This document shows, piece after piece, positions 7,559 through 15,047 of a stretch of DNA of 15,073 nucleotides; positions within the stretch are counted from its first letter, which is position 1; every line of letters starts with the position of its first letter. The position numbers were made by a program, and so were the translations under genes. This DNA comes from Candidatus Aerophobota bacterium (GTDB lineage Bacteria; Aerophobota; Aerophobia; Aerophobales; JAGHCO01): positions 1 through 15,073 of the forward strand of contig JAGHCO010000159.1 of the NCBI GenBank assembly GCA_021160405.1. The letters are read 5' to 3'. Under the pieces are notes generated by a model, which was given only the letters and a program-made list of their open reading frames with translations, searched no databases and was not told the DNA's origin.

Positions 7559-7586
7559 ATTATAATAAATAGGAAGGCTCTGTCAA
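7559..7586 (-). promoter_or_regulatory. Consensus sigma-70-type promoter of the activase operon
   Basis: On the minus strand a perfect TTGACA (7581-7586) is followed after 16 bases by a perfect TATAAT (7559-7564). Transcription should start near 7552, giving a leader of about 34 bases before the ATG at 7518. Seen in sequence; activity is inferred. Confidence 0.75.
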
Positions 7587-7646
7587 TAAAATTTGTTAAG
7601 CTTTAAGGAAAGAGATCTATAAAACTAAAGGCACCGGGAAAAGGGA

Positions 7647-7674
7647 GTTCAAGATTTAAGGTTCAACGTTGATT
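7647..7674. repeat. Short heptamer tract of a second sequence type
   Basis: Four 7-base units in a row: GTTCAAG, ATTTAAG, GTTCAAC, GTTGATT. They lie in the 204-base spacer between the epimerase stop and the activase promoter. The units are degenerate, and the consensus differs from the CTYATYA tracts, but the period is the same. Confidence 0.45.
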
Positions 7675-7722
7675 TGTTATAACGAAATGAACAAGGCAAA
7701 CGAAAAACAAAATAGCTAACAG

Positions 7723-8700
7723 TCAGTTAGGTATAAGCCTTTGCCTAAACTTTGATAAAGTCCAGTTTACAGTTTTACTTAAGCCTTCCTCAAGGGAGAT
7801 TTTTGGCTCCCAGCCAAGTTCCTTTTTTGCCTTAGTAGGGCTAAGACAAATTCTTCTTACCTCTCCTTGTTTTGGGTCATCATGGAGAGGAGAGCTTTGA
7901 AATCCTGTAATGCTGGCCAGTTTCTGGTAGAGGTTGTTTACAGACTCTTCTCCTCCTGTTCCTATGTTATAGGTAAGATCATCTATAGAAGAAATATCTT
8001 TGCAATTTAACCTCTTCATCTTATAGGTTGCCAGAAGATTTGCCTCAGCCACGTCCCCTACAAATACATAATCCCTTGTTTGCTCTCCATCACCAAAAAT
8101 TGTGGGTACATTTTTCTTTAGCATCTTGTTAGAAAAAATAGCCACCACACCTGCCTCTCCAAAAGGGTCCTGCCTGGGTCCATAAACATTTCCATATCTT
8201 AGGGAAACATAGTTAAGGCCAAAGACTTTTTTGTAAAAATAAAGATAAGACTCCACTGTCCATTTAGCAATTCCATAAGGTGAGAGAGGGTTCTTAGGAT
8301 AATACTCATCTACAGGGAGATTTTGAGCTTCCCCATAAATTGCTCCTCCTGATGAGGCAAAAATGAAATTTTTTACCCCAGCTTCAAGGCATTTATTTAA
8401 AAGGTTTAAAGTTCCGAGGATATTTATCTTAGCATCAACTTCTGGTTTTTCTATGGAAAGACGCACATTTATCTGAGCAGCATGGTGATTAATTAGATCA
8501 AATTTATCTTTTTTAAAAACTAAAGCTAATTTTTCATCAACAATACTGATTTGATAGAATTTTGCCCCGGGATTTAAGTTCTCTTCCTTTCCTGTAGAAA
8601 GATCATCCACTACAGTTACATCCCACCCATCTGTTATATACTTATCCACTATGTGGGATCCGATAAAACCAGCTCCTCCAGTAACCAAAACTTTCTTCAA
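7723..8700 (-). CDS. NAD-dependent nucleotide-sugar epimerase/dehydratase (GalE-like extended SDR)
   Basis: This 325-residue extended short-chain dehydrogenase has a Rossmann glycine motif TGGAGFIGSH (residues 7-16) and an acidic residue ending strand two (VVDDLSTG, Asp32/33), which indicates NAD binding. It has the substrate serines in FASSGGAIYG (114-123) and the catalytic pair Tyr142-Lys146 in SPYGIAK. LRYGNVYGPRQDP and GDGEQTRDYVFVGDV are typical of UDP-sugar 4-epimerases and related enzymes. It probably converts UDP-glucose/galactose or the N-acetyl forms in the cytoplasm for envelope glycans; dTDP-sugar dehydratase relatives cannot be excluded. The start is TTG at 8700 with AGGA about 7 bases upstream. 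It follows gatA by 45 bases and may be read from the same transcript. Length and motifs are complete. The exact substrate is not readable from sequence. Confidence 0.88.
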   Translation of the reverse strand: MKKVLVTGGAGFIGSHIVDKYITDGWDVTVVDDLSTGKEENLNPGAKFYQISIVDEKLALVFKKDKFDLINHHAAQINVRLSIEKPEVDAKINILGTLNLLNKCLEAGVKNFIFASSGGAIYGEAQNLPVDEYYPKNPLSPYGIAKWTVESYLYFYKKVFGLNYVSLRYGNVYGPRQDPFGEAGVVAIFSNKMLKKNVPTIFGDGEQTRDYVFVGDVAEANLLATYKMKRLNCKDISSIDDLTYNIGTGGEESVNNLYQKLASITGFQSSPLHDDPKQGEVRRICLSPTKAKKELGWEPKISLEEGLSKTVNWTLSKFRQRLIPN

Positions 8701-8710
8701 GTTTTTCCTC

Positions 8711-8738
8711 TCAGATACTCATCACATATTACCCATTA
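8711..8738. repeat. Degenerate heptamer tract of the CTYATYA type
   Basis: Four 7-base units: TCAGATA, CTCATCA, CATATTA, CCCATTA. They fit the same consensus as the longer tract at 2892-2954. The tract fills the spacer between the gatA stop and the epimerase ribosome binding site. Confidence 0.45.
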
Positions 8739-8745
8739 ACTGGTT

Positions 8746-10206
8746 TTATAAAGATGGCGTTCTTTTGTGCCACTCTGTATTTTGTTCGTAAGCATAGGCT
8801 ATCCTAAGCACAGTTTTCTCATCAAAAGGTTTTCCAAGAATCTGCAAACCAATGGGCAAATTATCCCTGCCAAATCCACAGGGAATTGAAATACCTGGAA
8901 TACCAGCTAAGTTTGCCGAGATAGTAAATACATCAGAAAGATACATCTTAAGAGGATCATCAATCTTTTCTCCCACTTTAAAGGCTACTGTAGGAGAGGT
9001 GGGGGTGAGGATAGCATCAAATTTTTGGAAGACCCGATCAAAATCTTCTTTAATTAAAGTGCGCACTCTTTGAGCTTTTCCATAGTAGTTCTCATAGTAT
9101 CCCTCGCTCAAGACGTAGGTTCCCAGCATTATTCTTCTCTTTACCTCTTCTCCAAAACCTTCGCTTCGAGTTTTTTTGTACATTCTGATAAGATCAGTTT
9201 CCTCTTGGGTGCGATGTCCATATTTTACCCCATCGTATCTTGCTAAATTGGAACTGGCCTCAGCAGTAGCAATTAAATAATAAGTAGCTACAGCATATTC
9301 TGTGTGAGGTAAAGAAACTTCCTCTATCTTAGCTCCCAGATCTTCAAGAACCCTGGTCGCCTGCATAATTTTTTTCTTTACCTCTTCTTCCATTCCGGGG
9401 ATAAAGTACTCCCGAGGAAGACCAATCTTTATTCCCTTAAGTTCGGGGATAAGGAATTCAAGATAATTGGGCACAGGATAGTCAAGAGAAGTAGAGTCCA
9501 TTTTATCCTTTCCACTAATTACCTTAAGCAGGAGAGCACAATCGCTAACGTCTCGGGTTAAGGGTCCTATTTGATCTAAAGAAGAGGCAAAGGCAACCAG
9601 TCCATACCTGGAAACTCGTCCATAAGTTGGTTTCATCCCTACAATCCCGCACAGAGATGCTGGTTGACGGATAGAACCTCCTGTATCTGAACCCAGAGCT
9701 AAGGGAACCTCTCCACTGGCCACTGCTGAGGCAGACCCCCCACTGGACCCTCCAGGAATGTAGTTTAAGTTCCAGGGGTTGTGAGTTATTTGGAAAGCAG
9801 AGTTCTCTGTAGATGAGCCCATAGCAAACTCATCTAAGTTAGTTTTTCCTATTATAATACACCCCGCTTCTTTTAATTTTTCTATTACTGTAGCTGGATA
9901 AGGAGAGATAAAACCTTTGAGAATACGTGAGGCACAGTTAGTTTCCCCATCGGTTGTGCATATATTGCTCTTGATAGCAATGGGGATTCCACTTAAAGGA
10001 CCAATTTCCTCTTCTCTTTGTATCTTTTCATCCCATCCCTTAGCTTCCTCAAGAGCTTCTTCCCTATCCAGATACAAAAAAGCCTTTATCTTATCTTCAA
10101 CCTTTTCTATTCTTTGAAAAAAAGAGAGCACAAGTTCCTGCACCGATATTTTCTTACCTATAATTAGTTTATGAAGGTTGTGTGCTGGAGTTTCATAAAG
10201 AGCCAA
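8746..10206 (-). CDS. gatA: Aspartyl/glutamyl-tRNA(Asn/Gln) amidotransferase subunit A
   Basis: This is the amidase subunit of GatCAB, which hydrolyses glutamine and passes the ammonia on to convert Glu-tRNA(Gln) or Asp-tRNA(Asn) to the cognate amide form. The 486-residue length is normal. The amidase-signature triad is complete: Lys79 in PIAIKSN, cis-Ser154 in PGGSSGGSAS, and nucleophile Ser178 in GSDTGGSIRQP. The C-terminal LTPTSPTVAF and GIPGISIPCGF segments are also GatA-like, which separates it from general amidases. The start is TTG at 10206. Its GGAG ribosome binding site overlaps the stop of the upstream TIM-barrel gene, so the two are translationally coupled. gatC and gatB are not in the window, although in many bacteria gatC sits directly upstream. 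An Asn/Gln-tRNA transamidation pathway is implied for the organism. Confidence 0.95.
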   Translation of the reverse strand: MALYETPAHNLHKLIIGKKISVQELVLSFFQRIEKVEDKIKAFLYLDREEALEEAKGWDEKIQREEEIGPLSGIPIAIKSNICTTDGETNCASRILKGFISPYPATVIEKLKEAGCIIIGKTNLDEFAMGSSTENSAFQITHNPWNLNYIPGGSSGGSASAVASGEVPLALGSDTGGSIRQPASLCGIVGMKPTYGRVSRYGLVAFASSLDQIGPLTRDVSDCALLLKVISGKDKMDSTSLDYPVPNYLEFLIPELKGIKIGLPREYFIPGMEEEVKKKIMQATRVLEDLGAKIEEVSLPHTEYAVATYYLIATAEASSNLARYDGVKYGHRTQEETDLIRMYKKTRSEGFGEEVKRRIMLGTYVLSEGYYENYYGKAQRVRTLIKEDFDRVFQKFDAILTPTSPTVAFKVGEKIDDPLKMYLSDVFTISANLAGIPGISIPCGFGRDNLPIGLQILGKPFDEKTVLRIAYAYEQNTEWHKRTPSL

Positions 10207-10217
10207 ATTTAACTCCT

Positions 10218-11129
10218 TTATTTTTCTAAAGCATTTTTCCAGTAATCCACCGATTCCTTTAAGTGATCCAATATCATCTCATCAAAAGGCTCAAAAGGAG
10301 GATAAGAGATCTCTATAAAAAAGTAAATTTCCCTTTCTCTATCCTGGAAAATTTTTATTATTCTCTTCGCATCAATAACTCCCTTTTGGTTGTACTCTCG
10401 AGTAAAGGGCCAGTGCTTACTGGTTATCCTATCAGTTTGCTGGAGATGGATAACTAATATCTCTTTAGAAAATTCCTTTAGCCAGGCATAAGGATCAGCA
10501 TCTTTTCTCTCCGGAGAGTTAACATTCCCATGACCTACATCTATTAAAAGGTGAACAGGCAAATCAGAAACCTCATTTAACTTTTTATACCACCACTTCG
10601 TCTCCGAGATAGTGGAGGGAATTTCTCTTCTGCAGGACATAGGTTCAAATAGCATAAATTTTAACCCTTTTTCTTTCCCCACTTTTGAAAGATAATGCCA
10701 CTTAGAGAGAAATTCCTCAATTAAGCTATCTTTTTCTTCATTATTTAAAAGAGATTTTTGAGGAAGAGCTCCAAAGAAGCTCCCATAACCAAAAGAGCCC
10801 ATCCGCAGTGTATCTTCTATTCCATTTTCAAACCATTTTACACTGGCATCTCTCATTTCTTTATCTGGATGAAACAAAAGGTTAAGACAGTGAGGAATTG
10901 TCCCTGAGAAATTACTCTGGATAATTATCCCGTATCTCTGGCATAGCTTTTTTATCTTATCGCAAGTTTTTTCTCTTAAATTTAAAGGGGTAAAAATGGG
11001 GTCCAAAATATCACTGAAAAACTGAACATATTTTACTTTTAAATCCTCAGCCACAATTCTTGTCCACTCTTCTGGTTTTACCCACCTGGTTCCTACAAAT
11101 GAAAGATTTACTCCCAAATTTATCTGCAT
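10218..11129 (-). CDS. Sugar phosphate isomerase/epimerase-like TIM-barrel protein
   Basis: The 303-residue protein belongs to the xylose-isomerase-like/AP-endonuclease-2 TIM-barrel superfamily. Candidate metal ligands are in the expected strand ends: Glu162 in FMLFEPMS, Asp197 and His200 in LLIDVGHGN, His228 in LVIHLQQTD, and Glu273 in FFIEISYPP. Members with these residues bind Mn or a similar divalent metal and isomerise or epimerise sugars or sugar phosphates. The N-terminus (INLGVNLSFVGTRWVKPEEW) is reminiscent of tetrulose-phosphate epimerase relatives, but I cannot fix the substrate. Start at ATG 11129 with GGAG five bases upstream. The stop at 10218 lies 11 bases before the gatA start, so the two genes share a transcript. 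This pairing with a tRNA amidotransferase subunit has no obvious metabolic logic. Confidence 0.75.
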   Translation of the reverse strand: MQINLGVNLSFVGTRWVKPEEWTRIVAEDLKVKYVQFFSDILDPIFTPLNLREKTCDKIKKLCQRYGIIIQSNFSGTIPHCLNLLFHPDKEMRDASVKWFENGIEDTLRMGSFGYGSFFGALPQKSLLNNEEKDSLIEEFLSKWHYLSKVGKEKGLKFMLFEPMSCRREIPSTISETKWWYKKLNEVSDLPVHLLIDVGHGNVNSPERKDADPYAWLKEFSKEILVIHLQQTDRITSKHWPFTREYNQKGVIDAKRIIKIFQDREREIYFFIEISYPPFEPFDEMILDHLKESVDYWKNALEK

Positions 11130-11201
11130 CTTATCTCCTTTATCAATTTTCTCTCTCTCAATTTAAAATCTTTGAAAATATAAGACTTCTAATTTACATA
11201 T

Positions 11202-11459
11202 TTAATGTTTCTGCAACTTTTCCTGCACCCAAAGATTGAGCAATGTTTCGGAAGATACTCCCCGTTGTTTAGCAACTTCTCTGATTTTCTTCGACAATGT
11301 AATATCTAATGCATAGTATGTTACTTCAGATTGGATATCTACCTCGAAATCAACAGGTTTTGTCCGTTCCCAGTATTTGGCAAGGTCATGGATATCCCAA
11401 AATTCACTTATCTCTTTGTAAGATTTAGCTTTTGAAATTGAGCTCTTATTTTTGTTCAT
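11202..11459 (-). CDS. CopG/BrnA-type antitoxin (PF12441-like)
   Basis: A reading frame is open from 11477, but the better start is the ATG at 11459, with AAGGA about seven bases upstream; this gives 85 residues. The core SEFWDIHDLAKYWERTKPV followed by FEVDIQ and then the LSKKIREVAKQRGVSSETLLNLWVQEKL helix-turn-helix tail is the pattern of the CopG-like antitoxin family whose partners are BrnT-type RNase toxins. The C-terminus would form the ribbon-helix-helix DNA-binding part that neutralises the toxin and represses the operon. The start lies 14 bases inside the corrected end of the upstream toxin frame, as usual for toxin-first brnTA operons. The frame is intact, while its toxin is frameshifted. 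Confidence 0.85.
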   Translation of the reverse strand: MNKNKSSISKAKSYKEISEFWDIHDLAKYWERTKPVDFEVDIQSEVTYYALDITLSKKIREVAKQRGVSSETLLNLWVQEKLQKH

Positions 11460-11729
11460 ATTTCTTCCTTTCAGCATGAGTCATATTTCGTGCTGATAAG
11501 ATAAGTGCACGTCCATCTTTCTTATATACAAAGAAAATAATCAGATACCGGCCGGCATTAGTTTGCCCAAGAGCTGCGTATACATTCTCGTTAGAACGAT
11601 GCCTTTTTCAACGAAGCGGAACTGGGGATGAGAAGCAAGAACTTCTTCGACCTCATCTTGCTTAACATTATGCTTAGACCCCAGTTTTTCAATAATATCA
11701 TCAAACCAAATGAGTTCAGTAATCTTCAC
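11446..11729 (-). pseudogene. BrnT-type RNase toxin, interrupted by a one-base frameshift
   Basis: The first frame starts at GTG 11729 and reads KITELIWFDDIIEKLGSKHN, then VKQDEVEEVLASHPQFRFVEKG, up to codon 43. It then continues into an unlike 19-residue tail and stops at 11541. The neighbouring frame, entered at the A5-GG run (11602-11608), reads HRSNENVYAALGQTNAGRY, then LIIFFVYKKDGRALILSARN and MTHAERKKYEQK, and stops at 11446. The joined 94-residue product matches a full-length BrnT toxin, including the YAALG, GRYL and SARxMTxxE motifs. One inserted base restores it. Either the gene is inactivated, or there is a sequencing/assembly slip at the homopolymer. It sits 42 bases after the MetRS-beta gene and overlaps the antitoxin start. 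Confidence 0.85.
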
Positions 11730-11771
11730 AATATTTTTCCATATAAAAGTAACCTCTCCCTTTAGGATAAA

Positions 11772-12113
11772 TTACCTTACCTTTGAGCCAGGCTCAATTT
11801 CTCTTTCCGGTGCTATTAAAATAACCTTATTTTCTTGAAAATTTTGGGCTGCCAGTAGCATCCCTTCACTTTTTTCTCCGCGGATTATTGCCGGCTCAAG
11901 ATTAACAAAAACAATACACAGTTTCCCCTTTAGATCCTCCTTAGAATAATATGGTTTTAAACCAGCTACCAGTTGTCTTTTTTCGCTACCTAAGTCTACT
12001 TGGAGTAAATACAGCTTATCTGCTCGAGGATGGTCCTCTACTTCTAAGATTTTAGCTACCCTTAAATCAAGCTTTTCCCAATCAGAAAAAGGGACCTTAA
12101 CTTCATCTGGCAT
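11772..12113 (-). CDS. Stand-alone tRNA-binding (EMAP/Trbp111-like) protein, MetRS beta-subunit type
   Basis: A frame is open from a TTG at 12128, but that TTG is followed at once by AAGGAGGAG, which is the ribosome binding site for the ATG at 12113. I therefore take 113 residues. The whole protein is one OB-fold tRNA-binding domain: WEKLDLRVAKILEVEDHPRA (about 12-31), DKLYLLQVDLG, RQLVAGLKPYY, GKLCIVFVNLEPA and GEKSEGMLLAA. This is the domain found at the C-terminus of many methionyl-tRNA synthetases, and it exists as a separate dimeric chain (MetRS beta or Trbp111) in organisms whose catalytic MetRS lacks it. It would bind the tRNA elbow and raise tRNA affinity. The catalytic MetRS gene is not in the window. 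It has its own strong promoter; the brnTA locus follows 42 bases downstream. Confidence 0.88.
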   Translation of the reverse strand: MPDEVKVPFSDWEKLDLRVAKILEVEDHPRADKLYLLQVDLGSEKRQLVAGLKPYYSKEDLKGKLCIVFVNLEPAIIRGEKSEGMLLAAQNFQENKVILIAPEREIEPGSKVR

Positions 12114-12140
12114 ATTCTCCTCCTTCAACAGGTTGCTTTT

Positions 12141-12168
12141 ATTATATACACCGATATATCCATGTCAA
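12141..12168 (-). promoter_or_regulatory. Consensus sigma-70-type promoter of the EMAP-domain gene
   Basis: On the minus strand a perfect TTGACA (12163-12168), 16-base spacer, and perfect TATAAT (12141-12146). The start point would be near 12134, leaving a leader of about 21 bases that contains AAGGAGGAG before the ATG at 12113. It could also drive the brnTA, TIM-barrel and gatA genes downstream. Confidence 0.75.
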
Positions 12169-12213
12169 GAAGAATTAACCACTGAAGACACTGAAAATTT
12201 TAAGAAGACTTAG

Positions 12214-12357
12214 GAAGCTGGTGAAAAGTTATTTTTCACCTCTCCCTCAGGTGATAAGGAAGAAAAAAGGAGAGAACATCTAATTAGCCTTTTTGGAAGT
12301 TCAGTGTTGGATATCAGTTTAGAGGATGTAGAAAAGATGAGGAAAGATAAATTTTGA
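12214..12357 (+). pseudogene. Possible remnant of a small antitoxin-like gene
   Basis: In the spacer between the malic enzyme and EMAP genes, the plus strand has a 47-codon open frame without ATG or GTG. It ends in REHLISLFGSSVLDISLEDV followed by EKMRKDKF and a TGA. The tail (hydrophobic LF-G-S, then an acidic amphipathic helix with basic end) resembles the C-termini of small VapB-like antitoxins that hold PIN toxins. No partner toxin is present. Identity is a guess from the pattern. Confidence 0.25.
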
Positions 12358-12373
12358 AAAATATCTTCAGAAT

Positions 12374-13717
12374 TTATTTCGGAAAAGGTTGAATAAATCC
12401 TTTTTTCATATAAAATTTAACAGCCTGCTGAGAGGCTTTTATTGTTGATAAAACACGTTCTTGCAGCTTATCCCTGCTCATCTTAATCCTTGCTACCCCT
12501 TGCTGGATAGCTTTTTCTCCCACCGCTGTCGCCTCTTTTATATACATATCTATCTCTCCCATGTTTGGGATTATGTATTCCTCACTTAATCCCTTTTCCT
12601 CTGTATATTCAGATATGGCATATGCTGCTGAAATACACATCTCATCAGTTATAGTTTTTGCTCCTACATCTAAGGCACCTCTAAATACAGCAGGAAATCC
12701 AAGAGAGTTGTTTACCTGATTGGGAAAATCAGAGCGACCTGTAGCTATAATCTTAGCCCCTGCTTCCTTTGCCTCCCAGGGCCATATCTCAGGAATGGGA
12801 TTGGCACAAGCAAAAACTATGGATTCATCAGCCATACCCGCAATCCACTCTTTCTTTATCACTCCTGGGCCAGATTTAGATAAAGCTATGCAAATATCAG
12901 CCCCATTTAAAGCTTCCTTTATTCCACCAGTTTTCCCTTTCTTGTTTGTTTTTTTGCATATCTCCCATTTGATAGGTTCCTTATCCTTTAACTCAACTCT
13001 ATCCTGATTAAGAATCCCTTTGCTATCAACCATTACTATATTATCTGGATTTGCCCCAGCTAAAGTTATATATTTATAAATATTTACATTTGCAGCCCCC
13101 GCTCCAATAAAAGTAATTGCAACATCCTTTAGTTTCTTTTTAACCACTTTTAAAGCACTGATTAGCCCGGCCAAGGTTACTAAAGCTGTTCCCTGCTGGT
13201 CATCGTGCCATACAGGAATATTTAGCTCTTTTCTTAACCTCTCAAGAATATAAAAGCACTTTGGTTTAGCAATATCCTCTAAATTTATTCCTCCAAATGT
13301 AGGGGATAACCACTTAACTGCATTAATTATCTCATCAGGATCCTTAGTATTTAAACATATTGGAAATGCATCTACTCCTCCTAAGTATTTAAAAATCATA
13401 GCTTTGCCTTCCATTACAGGAAGAGCTGCCTCAGGACCAATATCTCCTAAGCCAAGGACTCTACTTCCATCGCTAACTATGGCAATAGAATTACCCTTAT
13501 TTGTATACTTAAATACATTATTCTTATCCTTGTAAATAGCTCTGCAAGGACCAGCTACCCCAGGAGTATACCATATAGAAAAATCCTCATAGCCTCTAAT
13601 GGGAGCCTTAATTGCTGTAGCAATTTTTCCCCTATAAAAGGGATGGTACTTCATAGCCAGAGTCTCTGGTTCCTTAGCCTTAGCCAAAAGCTCTTTCTCT
13701 GTCATTTTCTTAGCCAT
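12374..13717 (-). CDS. Malic enzyme (malate dehydrogenase, oxaloacetate-decarboxylating)
   Basis: The enzyme converts L-malate to pyruvate and CO2 with reduction of NAD(P). A frame is open from 13753, but AAAGGAG precedes the ATG at 13717, giving 447 residues, which is normal for the short bacterial type without a phosphotransacetylase domain. The catalytic Tyr50 lies in FSIWYTPGVAGP, Lys105 in MEGKAMIFKYLGG, and the metal ligands in NLEDI (Glu147/Asp148) and WHDDQQGTA (Asp172/Asp173). The nucleotide-binding fold carries GAGAAN (205-210). The acidic residue ending the next strand (VMVDSKG) favours NAD over NADP. It lies 64 bases after the LarA-type racemase on the same strand and without an obvious terminator between them, so the two probably form an operon. 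A malate-specific role of the racemase is suggested by this neighbour. Confidence 0.93.
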   Translation of the reverse strand: MAKKMTEKELLAKAKEPETLAMKYHPFYRGKIATAIKAPIRGYEDFSIWYTPGVAGPCRAIYKDKNNVFKYTNKGNSIAIVSDGSRVLGLGDIGPEAALPVMEGKAMIFKYLGGVDAFPICLNTKDPDEIINAVKWLSPTFGGINLEDIAKPKCFYILERLRKELNIPVWHDDQQGTALVTLAGLISALKVVKKKLKDVAITFIGAGAANVNIYKYITLAGANPDNIVMVDSKGILNQDRVELKDKEPIKWEICKKTNKKGKTGGIKEALNGADICIALSKSGPGVIKKEWIAGMADESIVFACANPIPEIWPWEAKEAGAKIIATGRSDFPNQVNNSLGFPAVFRGALDVGAKTITDEMCISAAYAISEYTEEKGLSEEYIIPNMGEIDMYIKEATAVGEKAIQQGVARIKMSRDKLQERVLSTIKASQQAVKFYMKKGFIQPFPK

Positions 13718-13781
13718 ACAATTTTCTCCTTTTATCTTGATTATCCTATGCATAATCAGAATATTCTAACTAACTTTAGGA

Positions 13782-15047
13782 TTAGTCTAAACTGGGTAAA
13801 GTTATTCCTCCAAAGGGAATTATCAGAAAGCTTGCATCTTGACCATACTCTTGTAAGCTCATTGAGATAGCCTCATCTACAGATTTTGCGGGAGTAAAGA
13901 ATAGCTCCTTAACTTTTTTGTCAGACAGTGAGGATACCATTATCACTTTTATTTTTTCCAAAAGCATGCCAATTGCAGCAGCTTTATGACCACCCAAGAT
14001 AAATTCTTTCTTTAATCTTTCCACGGGCTCCATGAAAGAAGTGGCCTCCAGCATCCACTGCTCAAAGATTTTATCTCCAAAGCCCTCAATACACTCAGCC
14101 ACTAAAATTATGGTCCCCCTTTCTCTTACTGCATATTTAGCATTCTCTAAGGCTTTTTGAGCTTGATATACACTAATGTCCTTAGGATAGCCTCCGGGAC
14201 TTACAATTACCACATCAGCCTGCTGCTTAATGGGTACTTTAAAGCATTCATCAGCATAACTGCATCCTTTCCGATGAGCAGCAATTCTATCCCCAGCAAC
14301 AACCCCTACAATCTGCTTCTTAGAATTAAGGATAACATTTAAAATAAAATTAATTCCTACAGCTTCTCCCACTTCCTCAATAGCCTCTCTGGTAGGATTG
14401 CCTTCCAACTTTCCTGCGATAGAACCGGGTAAGAGCATCAACTTGTGAGTAAATGATACTGATTCTCTGGAAGATACCCCAGGCATTATTGACTTTGCTC
14501 CTCCTGTATATCCTGCAAAGTAATGAGGCTCAATGTTCCCTATGCATACTCTTATATCTGCCTCAGCCACTGGTCTAAATATCTGAACTGGTATCCCGTT
14601 CTTAGTTTTCCCCATATCTAAACAATCCTCTATACTGTGATCGATAACCCTGTACTGGCCGTAGATATTCTTGCTTAAAAGTCTTTTCTGCTCATCAGGA
14701 GTATGTTTCCTGTGAACACCCAGAGCAAAAATTATGCTAATATTTTCTCGTTTTACTCCAGCTAACCTCAACTGTTGAATAATAGGAGGAATCAATTTAT
14801 GGCTGGGAACAACCCTTGTAACATCACTTGTAATTAAGGCAACTTTACTTTTTGGAGAGACTATATCAGATAATAAGGGACTTTCAATAGGGCTATTGAG
14901 GGCATTTATAATAAGGGTATGTTCATTCTTGGAGGGGGAAACTTTCTTGGGTAAAAGAGTTCCCATTACATTTTTCTCTAAGAGTTTAAATCTTACCAGA
15001 GTCTTGCCATAGGGAAGAGTAAATTCTTTTGTATGTGTAGTAAACAC
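13782..15047 (-). CDS. larA: LarA-family nickel-pincer 2-hydroxyacid racemase (lactate racemase homologue)
   Basis: The 421-residue protein matches LarA in length. LarA interconverts D- and L-lactate using a nickel-pincer nucleotide bound covalently to a lysine. Conserved positions are present: Arg78 in SDVTRVVP, His112 in LGVHRKHT, His175 in NIEPHYFAGY, Lys185 in GGAKSIMPG (the cofactor-attachment lysine) and His201 in FTHKL. These sit within a few residues of the positions known for the Thermoanaerobacterium enzyme. The start is GTG at 15047 with AAGGA eight bases upstream; a TGA lies in frame just before, so no earlier start exists. Cofactor makers LarB, LarC and LarE are not in the window. 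The family includes racemases for malate and other 2-hydroxyacids, so the symbol marks the family, not a proven substrate; the adjacent malic enzyme makes malate worth considering. Confidence 0.88.
   Translation of the reverse strand: MFTTHTKEFTLPYGKTLVRFKLLEKNVMGTLLPKKVSPSKNEHTLIINALNSPIESPLLSDIVSPKSKVALITSDVTRVVPSHKLIPPIIQQLRLAGVKRENISIIFALGVHRKHTPDEQKRLLSKNIYGQYRVIDHSIEDCLDMGKTKNGIPVQIFRPVAEADIRVCIGNIEPHYFAGYTGGAKSIMPGVSSRESVSFTHKLMLLPGSIAGKLEGNPTREAIEEVGEAVGINFILNVILNSKKQIVGVVAGDRIAAHRKGCSYADECFKVPIKQQADVVIVSPGGYPKDISVYQAQKALENAKYAVRERGTIILVAECIEGFGDKIFEQWMLEATSFMEPVERLKKEFILGGHKAAAIGMLLEKIKVIMVSSLSDKKVKELFFTPAKSVDEAISMSLQEYGQDASFLIIPFGGITLPSLD

Noticed and set aside
11601..11609. Programmed -1 frameshift site in the BrnT-type gene
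   Set aside because: The run GAA-AAA-GGC allows P-site re-pairing but not A-site re-pairing, so it is not a standard slippery heptamer; mutation or a read error is more likely.
13718..13781. Separate promoter for the malic enzyme
   Set aside because: The best hexamers (TTAGAA and GATAAT, 18-base spacing) match the consensus only weakly, so read-through from the racemase gene is the simpler view.
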